From the NCBI RefSeq assembly GCF_000472385.1, contig NZ_AWZU01000008.1, forward strand, positions 62,001-126,000: DNA of 64,000 nucleotides, given 5' to 3'. The stretch's first letter is position 1, and each line of letters starts with the position of its first letter. Under the pieces are notes generated by a model that searched no databases, was not told where the DNA came from, and saw nothing but the letters and a program-made list of their open reading frames with translations. Shown piece after piece: positions 1 to 8,812 of the stretch. This DNA comes from Bradyrhizobium sp. ARR65. GTDB lineage: Bacteria > Pseudomonadota > Alphaproteobacteria > Rhizobiales > Xanthobacteraceae. Made by a program: the position numbers and the translations under genes.

Positions 1-561
1 CTTGCGTCGATGTTCATCTCGATGCCGGACCATGCCGGCACGCATATCGATGCACCCAAGCATTTCGGAAAGCACGGTATCCCCATCAACGAATATCCGC
101 TGGAGAAGTGCATCGTCCCCGGCATCTGCATCGATCTGCGCCATATCGCGCCGCGCGCCGAAATCACGCCGGCCGATCTGCAAGCCGCGGTGCAACAATC
201 TGGCGCGTCAGTGCCGAGGGGCGGCACGGTTCTGCTCTGCACCGGCCATCATGCCCGCACCTTCCCGCGCAAGGAATATGCAACCGACAATTCCGGCGTG
301 AACGTCGCCGCAACCGAATGGCTCGCGCGACAGGGCGTCGTGCATTTCGGCATCGATTCCATGCGACCGGGCCCGATGGGCGACGTAAACCTGATGGTTC
401 ACAAGGCCTGCCTCGACCTTGGCATCACCCACATCGAGAGCCTGTGCAATCTGGAGGCCCTGCTCGGCCAGGGGCCATTCACCTTCATCGGATTGCCGCT
501 CAAGATGCGCGAGGGCACGGCCTCGCCGATCCGCGCAGTGGCTGTGTTCGACATGCCATAG
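1..561 (+). CDS. Cyclase family protein (metal-dependent hydrolase), 5' partial
   Basis: The frame is open from base 1 and ends in TAG at 559-561, so the N-terminus lies outside the window (about 186 residues visible). The signature HAGTHIDAPKHF near the visible N-terminus is the HxGTHxDxPxH metal-binding motif of the cyclase fold family, which includes KynB-type kynurenine formamidases and isatin hydrolases. These open amide or lactam bonds with a divalent metal. A second cyclase lies at 1807-2583 with an amidohydrolase between, so the three probably act in one aromatic or cyclic-amide degradation route. The substrate cannot be read from sequence. Confidence 0.85.
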   Translation, partial: LASMFISMPDHAGTHIDAPKHFGKHGIPINEYPLEKCIVPGICIDLRHIAPRAEITPADLQAAVQQSGASVPRGGTVLLCTGHHARTFPRKEYATDNSGVNVAATEWLARQGVVHFGIDSMRPGPMGDVNLMVHKACLDLGITHIESLCNLEALLGQGPFTFIGLPLKMREGTASPIRAVAVFDMP

Positions 562-685
562 TGCCGGCCGGCGAGTCGGTCTGACCGGATTGTGTACGGC
601 ATCCCCCTATTCTGCATCTTGCTGGGAAGGTCTGGCCTGTCCTAGGCTGGCTTCAAGAAGAACAACAGCGAGGGAGGAAGCCGTC

Positions 686-1774
686 ATGACCACGCGTCGT
701 GATTTTCTCAAGACTGGCGCGGCCGCAGGCGTCGTTTTCTGTAGCTGCGGGCTTCTGCAGAGAGCCCACGCCCAACCCGCACGTCAGATGCTGCCGGTTA
801 CGGTCGGCGGCAAGCGCATCAAGACGATCGACGTTCACGCCCACTGCCATTTCCATGAAGCCGGCGCATTGCTCGGCGCCGATGGTCCCAAATTGCAGGT
901 GCCGCCGGTCAACGGCGCGGAGGAAGCATTCATCGAGGTCGACAAGCGAATCGCCGCGATGGATGCACAGGCCGTCGATCTCGAAGTGCTCTCTATCAAT
1001 CCCTTCTGGTATGATCGCGATCGCGACCTTGCCGCGCAAATCGTCAAGATCCAGAACGAGAAGCTGGCCGAGCTGTGCGCGTCGAAGCCGGATCGGTTCG
1101 CCGCTTTTGCTTCGCTCACGCTGCAGGCGCCCAATCTCGCCGTGCAGGAGCTCGAGACGGCGGTGAAGAAGCAGGGGTTGAAAGGCGCAGCCATCGGCGA
1201 CGTCGTCAACGGCGTCGAATTTTCCGATCCGAAATTCCATCCCGTCTGGGCCAAGGCCGAAGAGCTGGGCGTGCCCCTGTTCATTCATCCGCAGGGCTTA
1301 CCGGAATTGAGCAAGCGCCTTGCCGGCAACGGCTGGCTCTCCAACACCATCGCCAATCCACTGGGCACGACCCTGGCCCTGTCGCATCTGATCTACGAAG
1401 GCACGTTCGATCGCTTCCCCGCGCTGAAGGTGATCGCGGCCCATGGCGGTGGCTATCTGCCCTCTTACGCCGACCGTTCCGACCACGCCTGCCTGGTTGG
1501 GCCCAAGGGCTGCAATCCGGAGATCAAACTGAAGAAGCAGCCGACGGAGTATCTCAAGCAGATCTATTTCGATTCGCTGATCTTCTCGCCCGAAGCGATC
1601 CGGCATCTGGTGGCACAGGTCGGCGCGAGCCAGGTCGTGCTCGGCAGCGATTACCCCTATCCCTGGCAGTTGCATCCCGTGGATCACATTTTCGCCTGTA
1701 ACTCGCTGAGCGATGACGAAAAGGCTGATATTCTTGGGCGCACCGCCGCAAAACTGTTCAATTTCGCCGCCTAG
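686..1774 (+). CDS. Amidohydrolase 2 / ACMSD-like hydrolase with Tat signal
   Basis: 362 residues. The start at 686 follows a strong AGGGAGGAAG ribosome site (671-680) and gives a twin-arginine leader (RRDFLK, then a hydrophobic stretch ending AHAQ), so the enzyme is probably exported folded. Metal ligands of the amidohydrolase-2 family (aminocarboxymuconate-semialdehyde decarboxylase type) are visible: DVHAHCHF, the later FIHPQG and AAHGGGY, and the catalytic Asp in LGSDYPYPW. Members decarboxylate or hydrolyse aromatic-derived acids. It sits 32 bp before a second cyclase gene in the same direction. The periplasmic location of an ACMSD-like enzyme is a notable point; its exact substrate is unknown. 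Confidence 0.85.
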   Translation: MTTRRDFLKTGAAAGVVFCSCGLLQRAHAQPARQMLPVTVGGKRIKTIDVHAHCHFHEAGALLGADGPKLQVPPVNGAEEAFIEVDKRIAAMDAQAVDLEVLSINPFWYDRDRDLAAQIVKIQNEKLAELCASKPDRFAAFASLTLQAPNLAVQELETAVKKQGLKGAAIGDVVNGVEFSDPKFHPVWAKAEELGVPLFIHPQGLPELSKRLAGNGWLSNTIANPLGTTLALSHLIYEGTFDRFPALKVIAAHGGGYLPSYADRSDHACLVGPKGCNPEIKLKKQPTEYLKQIYFDSLIFSPEAIRHLVAQVGASQVVLGSDYPYPWQLHPVDHIFACNSLSDDEKADILGRTAAKLFNFAA

Positions 1775-1806
1775 ACTGTTTGCGAAACCAGAGTGGAGGA
1801 CGCGCG

Positions 1807-2583
1807 ATGGCGCGAAAGCTGATCGACATCTCCGTGCCATTGCAGAACGACGTACCGGCCGACCCGCCGGGCAATCATCCGACCATCCAGTACATCGATC
1901 ACCAGCAGGGGCTGCCGCGCATGCTGCAGTTCTTCGCAGGGTTGAAGGCGGAGGACTTGCCCGACGGTCAGGGTTGGGCGGTCGAACAGGTGAATCTCTC
2001 GACCCACAACGGCACGCATCTCGATGCGCCCTGGCACTTCCACCCCACCATGAATCGGGGCGAACGGTCATGGACCATCGACGAAGTGCCGCTCGAATGG
2101 TGCCTGCAGCCGGGCGTGAAGCTCGACTTCCGCCACCTGCCGGATGGCTACGTCGTAACCGCGAAGGACGTCGAGGACGAGCTCAAGCGCATCGGCCACA
2201 CGCTCGCCCCGCTCGAGATCGTGGTGGTCAACACCAGCGCCGGCGCCAAATTCGGCCGGCCCGACTACGTCAATTCCGGCTGCGGCATGGGCTATGAAGC
2301 GACGATGTATCTGCTTGAGCGCGGCGTGCGCCTCACCGGCACCGACGGCTGGAGCTGGGACGCGCCTTTTGTCTACACGGCGAAGAAATACGCCGAAACC
2401 AAAGATGCCAGCCTGATTTGGGAAGGTCACAAGGCGGGCCGACATATCGGGTATTGCCATCTGGAGAAGCTGCACAACCTAGAGCTTCTGCCGTCCACCG
2501 GATTCACCGTCTCGTGTTTCCCGGTGAAGATCGAGCGCGCCTCCGCGGGCTGGACGCGGGCGGTCGCGATCGTCGAGGCCTGA
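1807..2583 (+). CDS. Cyclase family protein (metal-dependent hydrolase)
   Basis: 258 residues, starting at ATG 1807 just behind GTGGAGGA. It carries STHNGTHLDAPWHFHP, the HxGTHxDxPxH metal site of the cyclase fold, and TDGWSWD further on. It is a divergent paralogue of the truncated gene at the left edge. No signal peptide is seen, so it is cytoplasmic, unlike the Tat-exported amidohydrolase upstream. It is followed after 135 bp by a solute-binding protein gene, suggesting uptake and hydrolysis of one compound class. Kynurenine formamidase (KynB) activity is possible but not shown. Confidence 0.87.
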   Translation: MARKLIDISVPLQNDVPADPPGNHPTIQYIDHQQGLPRMLQFFAGLKAEDLPDGQGWAVEQVNLSTHNGTHLDAPWHFHPTMNRGERSWTIDEVPLEWCLQPGVKLDFRHLPDGYVVTAKDVEDELKRIGHTLAPLEIVVVNTSAGAKFGRPDYVNSGCGMGYEATMYLLERGVRLTGTDGWSWDAPFVYTAKKYAETKDASLIWEGHKAGRHIGYCHLEKLHNLELLPSTGFTVSCFPVKIERASAGWTRAVAIVEA

Positions 2584-2718
2584 TCTTTCAGCTATGCTTG
2601 CGACTTTAGTTCCGGCCTGTTAGGGCGGGATGAGGCGCAGTTTTGCTTGATGAGATCGGCTGCGCCGTTACAATAGTTCCAACATACGAAAAGAAATAAC
2701 AAGTGGAGCGAAACACAT

Positions 2719-3978
2719 ATGAAAAAGATACCCCAATCGCCTGTTTTTTGGTCATTGCACGGGCTCTTGGCAGCCACGGCTCTGGGCTTGGTCACAATGG
2801 CTTCCCCACAGGCGCGCGCCGCAGATTCGATCAAGATCGGTGTCATTGCCGAGGCCCAGGCCATCGCCGGCGCATCCATCCCCCAAGCCGCGCAGATGGC
2901 CGCCGACGAGATCAACGCCAAGGGCGGGGTCGACGGCCGCAAGATCGAAATCGTCACCTATGACAATCACTCCTCGTCGGCGGATTCGGTTCGTGCGTTC
3001 CAACGCGCGGTCAACGAGGACAAGGTCAACATCGTCATCGCCAGCTATATCAGCGAGGTCGTGCTGGCGCTGGAGCCATGGGCATCACGGCTGAAAACGC
3101 CCTTCATCACGCCGGGCGCGGCTTCCAATGAGATCAGCAAGAGCGTGCACGCCGACTACGAGAAGAACAAATATACCTTCCATGGCTATCTGACGTCGGC
3201 CGCATTGGCGCAATCGGTCTGCGACGCCGCCAAGGAGCTGCTCGTCGAACAGAAGCACATGTCGAGCGCGGTGATCATGAGCGAGGACGCCGCCTGGACC
3301 AAGCCGCTCGATGTCGGATACGAGGAATGCCTGCCCAAAGTGGGCTTGAAGGTGCTCGACCACATCCGCTTCTCGCCCGATACCACCGACTTCACCCCGA
3401 TCTTCAATAAGATCGAGGCCGCCAAGCCCGACGTGATCATCACGGGCATCTCGCATGTCGGCGTGCAGCCGACGGTGCAGTGGAAGAATCAGCAGGTACC
3501 GATCCCGATGTTCGGGATCAGCTCGCAGGCAACCAATTCGACCTTCGGCAAGGACACCAACGAGGCAGCCAATGGAGTGATCTATCAGGGTGTCTCCGGC
3601 ACCGGCGTGGCGGTCACACCGAAGTCGGTCCCCTTCGCCGAAGGCTTCAACAAGCGGTTCGGCAATTATCCATCCTATGCCGGCTACACTGCTTACGATG
3701 AGGTCTATTACATCGCCGATGCGGTGAAGCGTGCAGGCTCGACCGATGCCGACAAGCTGATCGACGCGCTGGAGAAGACGGATTGGGAAGGCACCATCGG
3801 ACGGGTGCAGTTCTACGGCAAGGACGATCCGTTCACCCATTCGATCAAATACGGCAAGGGCCTGATCACGGGGCTGATGCTGCAGTGGCAGGATGGACAG
3901 CAAGTGGCCGTCTGGCCGAAGGAAGTGGCCAAGGCCCAATTGAAGTTCCCAAGCTTCATCAAGGTCACCTCGAAGTGA
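2719..3978 (+). CDS. Branched-chain-amino-acid-type ABC substrate-binding protein
   Basis: 419 residues. A long Sec leader (KK, hydrophobic core, cleavage near ARA-AD around residue 35) is followed by DSIKIGVIAEAQAIAG, the type I periplasmic binding fold of the LivJ/Peripla_BP_6 family. It captures a small ligand in the periplasm for the permeases encoded next. In rhizobia and Rhodopseudomonas this family often binds aromatic acids as well as amino acids, and the cyclase/amidohydrolase neighbours favour an aromatic or cyclic ligand (inference). A strong hairpin immediately follows the stop codon. Confidence 0.92.
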   Translation: MKKIPQSPVFWSLHGLLAATALGLVTMASPQARAADSIKIGVIAEAQAIAGASIPQAAQMAADEINAKGGVDGRKIEIVTYDNHSSSADSVRAFQRAVNEDKVNIVIASYISEVVLALEPWASRLKTPFITPGAASNEISKSVHADYEKNKYTFHGYLTSAALAQSVCDAAKELLVEQKHMSSAVIMSEDAAWTKPLDVGYEECLPKVGLKVLDHIRFSPDTTDFTPIFNKIEAAKPDVIITGISHVGVQPTVQWKNQQVPIPMFGISSQATNSTFGKDTNEAANGVIYQGVSGTGVAVTPKSVPFAEGFNKRFGNYPSYAGYTAYDEVYYIADAVKRAGSTDADKLIDALEKTDWEGTIGRVQFYGKDDPFTHSIKYGKGLITGLMLQWQDGQQVAVWPKEVAKAQLKFPSFIKVTSK

Positions 3979-3994
3979 CAGCGAAAGCGAGCGC

Positions 3995-4017
3995 GCTCCC
4001 GGGTTCAGCCCGGGAGC
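3995..4017 (+). promoter_or_regulatory. Intercistronic hairpin after binding-protein gene
   Basis: A perfect 9-bp stem (GCTCCCGGG / CCCGGGAGC) with a 5-base loop begins 16 bp after the stop codon of the binding protein and 59 bp before the permease. There is no T-tract. Such hairpins usually protect the upstream message or partly terminate, giving more binding protein than permease. A similar arrangement occurs at 27732-27764. Confidence 0.6.
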
Positions 4018-4076
4018 ATCATCCTGTCTGCTATTTCGTGGAGCGAAGGTAGCGGCGTTGCCGCGGCCGAATTTAG

Positions 4077-4952
4077 ATGCTTGCTTTACAGATCCTGATC
4101 GACGGCTTCGCCGTCAGTGCCTTGTATGCGCTGGGCGCGACGGGCTTCACCCTCATCTTCGGCGTTTCAGGCGTGCTCAATCTGTCGCACGGCGCCATCA
4201 TGGTGCTGGCGGCGGTGGCGGCCTGGGCTGCCGCAAGCATGCTGCACACCGACACCTATACCGGCGCGCTGATCGGGGTCGCATTCGCCCTGATTGCTGC
4301 TTTTGCGACCTATTTCGCGGTGGTGCAGCCGATCCAGAAATCGAAGCGCATCCCCAACGAGGAGAAGGAGATCTTCGTCCTCACGGGAACGCTGCTCTGG
4401 GGGATCATGATCCAGGAGCTGATCGCGTATTTCTTCACCAACAATGCGAAGACGGTGCTCCCGATCGTGGAAGGCGTCGTCGACATTTTCGGCGTGCGCA
4501 CGCCGAGAAATGAAATCTTCACCGCGATCGTCTGCTGGCTGGTAATCGGACTGTTGTGGTTCCTGGTGAACCGTACTCGCACCGGCAAAGCCGTGCTGGC
4601 CGCTTCGATGAACCCGCGTGGCGTGACCCTGCTCGGGCTTGAACTCAACAACATCTACCTGGTGGTCTGGGCGATCTACGGCGTGCTTGCCGGCATCGCC
4701 GGCGTCCTGCTCGGCATGTTCTTAGGCGTCAGCTCCTACAGCGTCGGCCCGCTCACGGCGAGCGCTTTCTCGATCGTGGTGCTGGGCGGGCTCGGCAGCG
4801 TGTCAGGCTCGCTGATCGCGGCCTTCGTGGTCGGCTACCTCGAAACCGTCACGGCCTATCTGATCTCGCCCGCCTACCGGACCATCCCGGCCCTGCTGCT
4901 CCTGGTCTTCGTCATGTATATCCGGCCGCAAGGCCTGCTGGGGAGGCGATGA
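4077..4952 (+). CDS. livH: Branched-chain amino acid ABC transporter permease, LivH type
   Basis: 291 residues, mostly hydrophobic with about eight membrane segments. GVSGVLNLSHGAIMVLAA near the N-terminus and VVLGGLGSVSGSLIAAF near the C-terminus are typical of LivH permeases; the latter contacts the ATPase. It forms the inner-membrane channel with the next gene. Its stop overlaps the following start (ATGA at 4949-4952), indicating translational coupling. No strong ribosome site precedes ATG 4077. Confidence 0.9.
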   Translation: MLALQILIDGFAVSALYALGATGFTLIFGVSGVLNLSHGAIMVLAAVAAWAAASMLHTDTYTGALIGVAFALIAAFATYFAVVQPIQKSKRIPNEEKEIFVLTGTLLWGIMIQELIAYFFTNNAKTVLPIVEGVVDIFGVRTPRNEIFTAIVCWLVIGLLWFLVNRTRTGKAVLAASMNPRGVTLLGLELNNIYLVVWAIYGVLAGIAGVLLGMFLGVSSYSVGPLTASAFSIVVLGGLGSVSGSLIAAFVVGYLETVTAYLISPAYRTIPALLLLVFVMYIRPQGLLGRR

Positions 4953-5881
4953 GCATGACCGATTTCTTCAAATCGCGGCTGTTCCTGGTTTCGATCCTCG
5001 TGATCGCCATCGCAGCGACGTTGCCGCTCTACGTCTCCGGCTATGTGCTCGGCCTGCTCACGGTTGCCTATTATTTCGGCGTGTTCGCGATGGCCTGGGA
5101 CCTTTTGTTCGGCTTCGCCGGCGAGGTCAATTTCGGGCCGACCTTCCTGATCGGGGTCGGCGCCTATACGGCCGGCATCCTCAACAATCAGTATGGATGG
5201 TCCGTTTATCTCTGCATCTTTCTCGGCGCGATGGCGGCCGTGATTGCCGGCTTCGTGCTGGCCCTTCCGGCGCTGCGCGTCCGCGGCCCCTATTTCGGCC
5301 TGACTACGCTCGTGGCCGTGCTGATGCTGCAGAATTTTGTCGTGGTGTTCGCCGAACTCACCGGGGGCGAGATCGGCCTCACCATTCCCGACGTCATCAC
5401 TATCAGCGCGAACATCAACTACTGGATCGCACTCGGCTTCATGGCCATCAGCGGAGCTATCCTCTATGGCCTGTCGCAATCGCCGGTCGGCCTCGTGCTG
5501 CAGGCAAGCGGCCAGGATCCGGTCCAGGCCGGCGCGCTCGGTTTCAATATCGTCAAGCACAAGCTGTTCGCCTTTATCGTCAGCGCGTTCTTCTCGGGGC
5601 TGTCAGGCGCATTGCTGGTGTTCTATTTCGGCACCGCATCGGTCGGGACCGTGGTCGACGTCGCCGTCGGCGTCAACGTGATCGTCGCAGCCGTGCTGGG
5701 CGGCCGCCGCACCGTCTTGGGCGCGGCGCTCGGCGCGATCTTCCTGATCGTAGCAGGCGAATTCCTACGCCCGACTGGCGAGCTTGCGACCTTCATCGTC
5801 TCCTTCGTGGCGCTCCTGGTCGTGCTGTTCTTTCCCGGCGGCTTCCTCGGAGCTGCCCTCTCGCGCGAGGCCCGTTCGTGA
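4949..5881 (+). CDS. livM: Branched-chain amino acid ABC transporter permease, LivM type
   Basis: 310 residues and strongly hydrophobic. GFAGEVNFGPTFLIGVGAY resembles the GxxGxxxxG(H/P) region of LivM, and AVLGGRRTVLGAALGAIFL is the C-terminal coupling region. It pairs with LivH. It overlaps LivH by 4 bp at its 5' end and the ATPase gene by one base at its 3' end (TGATG), so the three genes form one tightly coupled unit. Confidence 0.9.
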   Translation: MSMTDFFKSRLFLVSILVIAIAATLPLYVSGYVLGLLTVAYYFGVFAMAWDLLFGFAGEVNFGPTFLIGVGAYTAGILNNQYGWSVYLCIFLGAMAAVIAGFVLALPALRVRGPYFGLTTLVAVLMLQNFVVVFAELTGGEIGLTIPDVITISANINYWIALGFMAISGAILYGLSQSPVGLVLQASGQDPVQAGALGFNIVKHKLFAFIVSAFFSGLSGALLVFYFGTASVGTVVDVAVGVNVIVAAVLGGRRTVLGAALGAIFLIVAGEFLRPTGELATFIVSFVALLVVLFFPGGFLGAALSREARS

Positions 5882-7362
5882 TGGATGCCCGCATCAACTC
5901 CCGCCCCACGCTTCAAGTCCGCGGTCTGGTCAAGCGCTTTGGCGGCCTCACCGCGGTGAAGAACCTCAGCCTCGACCTGCACGACGGCGAGATCCTCGGC
6001 CTGATCGGCCCCAACGGTTCGGGCAAGTCGACCGCCATGAAGTCCATCATGGGTATCGAGCGGCCGACTGCGGGCGAAGTCACTTTCGAGGGCGAAAACC
6101 TTGCGGGCCTGCCCGCACACAAGATCGCGCGCAAGGGTTTTGGCATGGTGTTTCAGCACTCGCGGCCACTGAACCGGCAGACCGTGCTGGAGAACATCAT
6201 GGTCGCGCTGCTTCCCGACAGCCTCTTCATGCTGTTTCCCGACAAGGCGCTGACCGAACGCGCCAAATGGATCGCCGAGCGCGTCGGTCTCGGCCCGGTC
6301 GTCAATCGCAAACCGCCGACGTTGCCGTTCGCCGATCTGCGTCGGCTTGAGCTTGCGAAGGCGATCGCGCGAGACCCCAAAGTTGTGTTGGTGGATGAGC
6401 CCTTTGCCGGCCTGACCTTGGCGGAGGTTGGCACCTTCTCCGAGCTGATCCGCAGCTTCCGCGACGAGGGACGCGCCGTGCTTCTGGTCGACCATAACGT
6501 CAAGAGCGTGGCCGCGCTGGTCGATCGCGTGCTTGCGATGTATCTCGGCGAGGAAATCGTCACCGGGCGCGCCGACGAGGTGATGCGCAACGAGACGGTG
6601 CGACGCGTCTATCTCGGGGGCGCCCTTGAAACCCATGCTCGCCCGGAGACCAGCTTCAAGGACGCGGTGCCGGCGCTCGAGGTGAAGAACCTGGACGTGC
6701 GCTACGGCAAGGCGCAGGCGCTGGAGAACGTCTCCATTCACATTCACCACGGCGAATTCGTTTCGATCGTCGGCCTGAACGGAGCCGGCAAGACCACCCT
6801 GTTCAACGCCATCTCGGGCTTTCTGCCCTATAGCGGCGACATCGTGCGCGACGGCGAGAAGCTGCGCGGCATCAGTCCGGCGAAAATCGCGCGCTCCGGC
6901 ATCGTGCAATGCCCGGAATCGCGCGAGCTGTTCGGCGAGATGACGGTGCGCGAGAATCTTGATCTCGGCGGCCAACATTTGTCCGAAGCCGAAAGGGAGC
7001 GGCAGCTCACCTGGCTGTTCGAGCTGTTTCCCATTCTCAAGGCGCGCCAAGACCAGCTAGCGCAGACCTTGTCCGGCGGCGAGCAACAAATGCTGGCGAT
7101 CGGGCGCGCGCTGATGATGCAGCCGAAGATCCTCATTCTCGACGAGCCGACGCTGGGGCTTGCGCCCGTCATTCTCGAGCAATTGTCCAAGGCGTTGGAA
7201 AAGCTTCGGCAGACCACGTCCATCACGGTGCTGCTGGGCGAGCAGAACGTAACTTTCGCGCTCCCCCACGCCGACCGTGTCTATGTGCTCGAGCACGCGC
7301 GCATCGTCTGGGAGGGAGATCCCGGCCGCTTTGCCGCGGAAGCCGGTGAGGGTTATCTCTAG
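5881..7362 (+). CDS. Fused LivG-LivF double ATPase of Liv-type ABC transporter
   Basis: 493 residues holding two ABC ATPase domains that are usually separate proteins. Domain 1 (about 10-250) is LivG-like: Walker A GPNGSGKST at 43-51 and Walker B VVLVDEP near 168-174. Its signature region reads LPFADLRRLE (148-157), without the usual glycine. Domain 2 (about 265-493) is LivF-like with Walker A GLNGAGKTT (298-306), LSGGE (397-401) and ILILDEP (417-423). The start at 5881 is coupled to livM by TGATG. The fusion fixes a 1:1 heterodimer on the permeases. The degenerate first signature suggests asymmetric ATP sites (inference). Confidence 0.92.
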   Translation: MDARINSRPTLQVRGLVKRFGGLTAVKNLSLDLHDGEILGLIGPNGSGKSTAMKSIMGIERPTAGEVTFEGENLAGLPAHKIARKGFGMVFQHSRPLNRQTVLENIMVALLPDSLFMLFPDKALTERAKWIAERVGLGPVVNRKPPTLPFADLRRLELAKAIARDPKVVLVDEPFAGLTLAEVGTFSELIRSFRDEGRAVLLVDHNVKSVAALVDRVLAMYLGEEIVTGRADEVMRNETVRRVYLGGALETHARPETSFKDAVPALEVKNLDVRYGKAQALENVSIHIHHGEFVSIVGLNGAGKTTLFNAISGFLPYSGDIVRDGEKLRGISPAKIARSGIVQCPESRELFGEMTVRENLDLGGQHLSEAERERQLTWLFELFPILKARQDQLAQTLSGGEQQMLAIGRALMMQPKILILDEPTLGLAPVILEQLSKALEKLRQTTSITVLLGEQNVTFALPHADRVYVLEHARIVWEGDPGRFAAEAGEGYL

Positions 7363-7370
7363 CGGATGAG

Positions 7371-7388
7371 GCCGCCGAGGCGGCTTTT
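7371..7388 (+). terminator. Probable rho-independent terminator of the Liv operon
   Basis: GCCGC-CGAG-GCGGC followed by CTTTT, starting 9 bp after the ATPase stop codon. The stem is short but fully GC. Confidence 0.55.
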
Positions 7389-7433
7389 GAGCATTCGCCG
7401 ATCAAGTTGCAGAACCGGACGGCGCCTTTACGC

Positions 7434-7561
7434 CCGTCATTGCGAAGGAGCGAAACCGACGAAGCAACCCAGACTGCATCCGCGGAGAGAGCCTGGATTG
7501 CTTCGCGGAGCCTGTCATCGGGCCGCGCTTTGCGCGGACCCGTTGGCTCGCAGCAATGACG
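7434..7561. repeat. Interspersed palindromic repeat, copy 1
   Basis: It begins CGTCATTGCGAAGGAGCG, carries a central GCCTGGATTGCTTCGCGG-type block and ends with CAGCAATGACG, the reverse complement of the start. A second copy lies at 24082-24169. Elements of this kind are common in intergenic DNA of Bradyrhizobium and Rhodopseudomonas. This one lies between convergent genes. Confidence 0.75.
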
Positions 7562-7600
7562 ACAGAGGTTGGCGCCCCTTCGCCCAGTTCGGCGACTGCT

Positions 7601-8365
7601 CTACTCGTCGCCGCCTGCGCCTGCTTCAGCAAGATCGCGCAACGCGGACGCATCCAGCACGATGATCGCACCGTGCTCGAGCCGAACCCAGTTGCGCGCG
7701 GACCAAGCCCGCAGCTGCTTGTTGATGCTCTCGCGCGTCATGCCGACCATCTCGCTGATTTCCTGTTGCGTAATGGCGATGGTATGGCTCCCGGGATCCG
7801 GCTTGCGCTTTTCGATCAGGCCCAGGAGCGCGCTGGCGAGCCGTCCCGGCAGATCCTTGAGTATGACCTGCTCGACCTGCTCGCTGGTCCGGCGCAGACG
7901 CGCACATAACAGCTCGATGAATTTCATCGCGAGCGTCGGCTGGCTGCGCACGAAAGGTAGGAAATCGCGGCGATCGATGACGTAGACCTCGCAATTGGTA
8001 TTGGCAATGGCGTCCGCGCTGCGAGGCTGGCCGGACAGCACCCCCATATCGCCAAAGACTTCGGCGGGGCCGATCAGATTGAGGAGCGCGTTGCGGCCTT
8101 CCGGCGAGGAGGTGCTGATCTTCACCGTGCCGCTGATCACCGCATAGAGGCAGTTGCCGGGGTCACCCTCGGAAAATATCGTCGCGCCTCGCTTGAACAC
8201 GGTGTGTTTGGCATAGCGGCAGAGCTGGTCGAGCGCATCGGGCTCGAGATCGCGGAAGATCGGATGCTCGCGCAGAACCGATAATTTGCTGCTCGAGTGG
8301 CGGCGAGCATCTCCTGCCTTTTCCTGGGGCACGCCGGACTCCTGGAGGAACTGCTGGGCACGCAA
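7601..8365 (-). CDS. Crp/Fnr family transcriptional regulator
   Basis: 254 residues. A cyclic-nucleotide-binding fold covers about residues 35-150 (FSEGDPGNCLYAVISG, GPAEVFGDMGVLSGQPRSADAIA), followed by a C-terminal Crp-type helix-turn-helix (ITQQEISEMVGMTRESINKQLRAW). RSADAIA resembles the phosphate-binding cassette of cAMP-binding members, so a nucleotide ligand is plausible. It has none of the N-terminal cysteines of oxygen sensors. It is transcribed alone, convergent with the Liv operon, and its targets are not evident. Confidence 0.9.
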   Translation of the reverse strand: MRAQQFLQESGVPQEKAGDARRHSSSKLSVLREHPIFRDLEPDALDQLCRYAKHTVFKRGATIFSEGDPGNCLYAVISGTVKISTSSPEGRNALLNLIGPAEVFGDMGVLSGQPRSADAIANTNCEVYVIDRRDFLPFVRSQPTLAMKFIELLCARLRRTSEQVEQVILKDLPGRLASALLGLIEKRKPDPGSHTIAITQQEISEMVGMTRESINKQLRAWSARNWVRLEHGAIIVLDASALRDLAEAGAGGDE

Positions 8366-8576
8366 TCCCTTCCCTAGTCAAGGAGCGCGTCATTTTCAAC
8401 CGTAAAGCGCCCGGCGGCGGCGCAGAACACGCCGAATTCAAGGGCTGTCAACGCACGAAGGTCACAATCTCCCCGTGCTCTTCTACGGCCATACAACGTC
8501 AGCGTATACGCTCCCACGGGAGAAGGCCGCTCCAATCACCCGCATGTTCGGGCCTTTCAAGCGAGCTGGCCTGCGC

Positions 8577-8720
8577 CTAGAAGCTGCGTCGCTTTGGTGC
8601 CGGCGACTGCCGCGCCTGAGCCGGTCGGGTGCGACGATCGGCCCAGGCGAGCACGATCGCAAATCCAACAAAGACGACTGTGACGGCAACACTCACGACC
8701 AATGCATCAAACGGCATCAT
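8577..8720 (-). CDS. Small single-pass membrane protein under an FNR box
   Basis: 47 residues, with a start at either of two adjacent ATGs (8720 or 8717) behind AAGGGGAGATC. After MMPFDA there is one transmembrane helix (about residues 7-26, rich in V, F, A), then a basic tail with DRRTR and PKRRSF, predicting a cytoplasmic C-terminus. A perfect FNR/FixK box lies 52 bp upstream of the start (8772-8785), so it is probably induced at low oxygen. Size and topology recall accessory subunits of terminal oxidases (CcoQ- or CydX-like), but no family match is claimed. Confidence 0.72.
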   Translation of the reverse strand: MMPFDALVVSVAVTVVFVGFAIVLAWADRRTRPAQARQSPAPKRRSF

Positions 8721-8771
8721 GATCTCCCCTTAAGAACCTGAAGAAATATTGCCCGTGGAGAGCGATGGTCG

Positions 8772-8785
8772 TTGATGCGGATCAA
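8772..8785. promoter_or_regulatory. FNR/FixK binding site TTGAT-GCGG-ATCAA
   Basis: Perfect match to the FNR/FixK consensus TTGAY-N4-RTCAA. It lies between the 3' end of the FNR-type regulator gene and the small membrane protein gene, 52 bp before the latter's ATG, in the right place for activation. Confidence 0.8.
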
Positions 8786-8812
8786 GCCGCGGGGCCCGAC
8801 CGGCAGGATTCG

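Noticed and set aside
5623..7050. Minus-strand frame of 475 codons
   Set aside because: Lies antisense to the LivG-LivF ATPase, which has all motifs; it is a GC-rich shadow frame.
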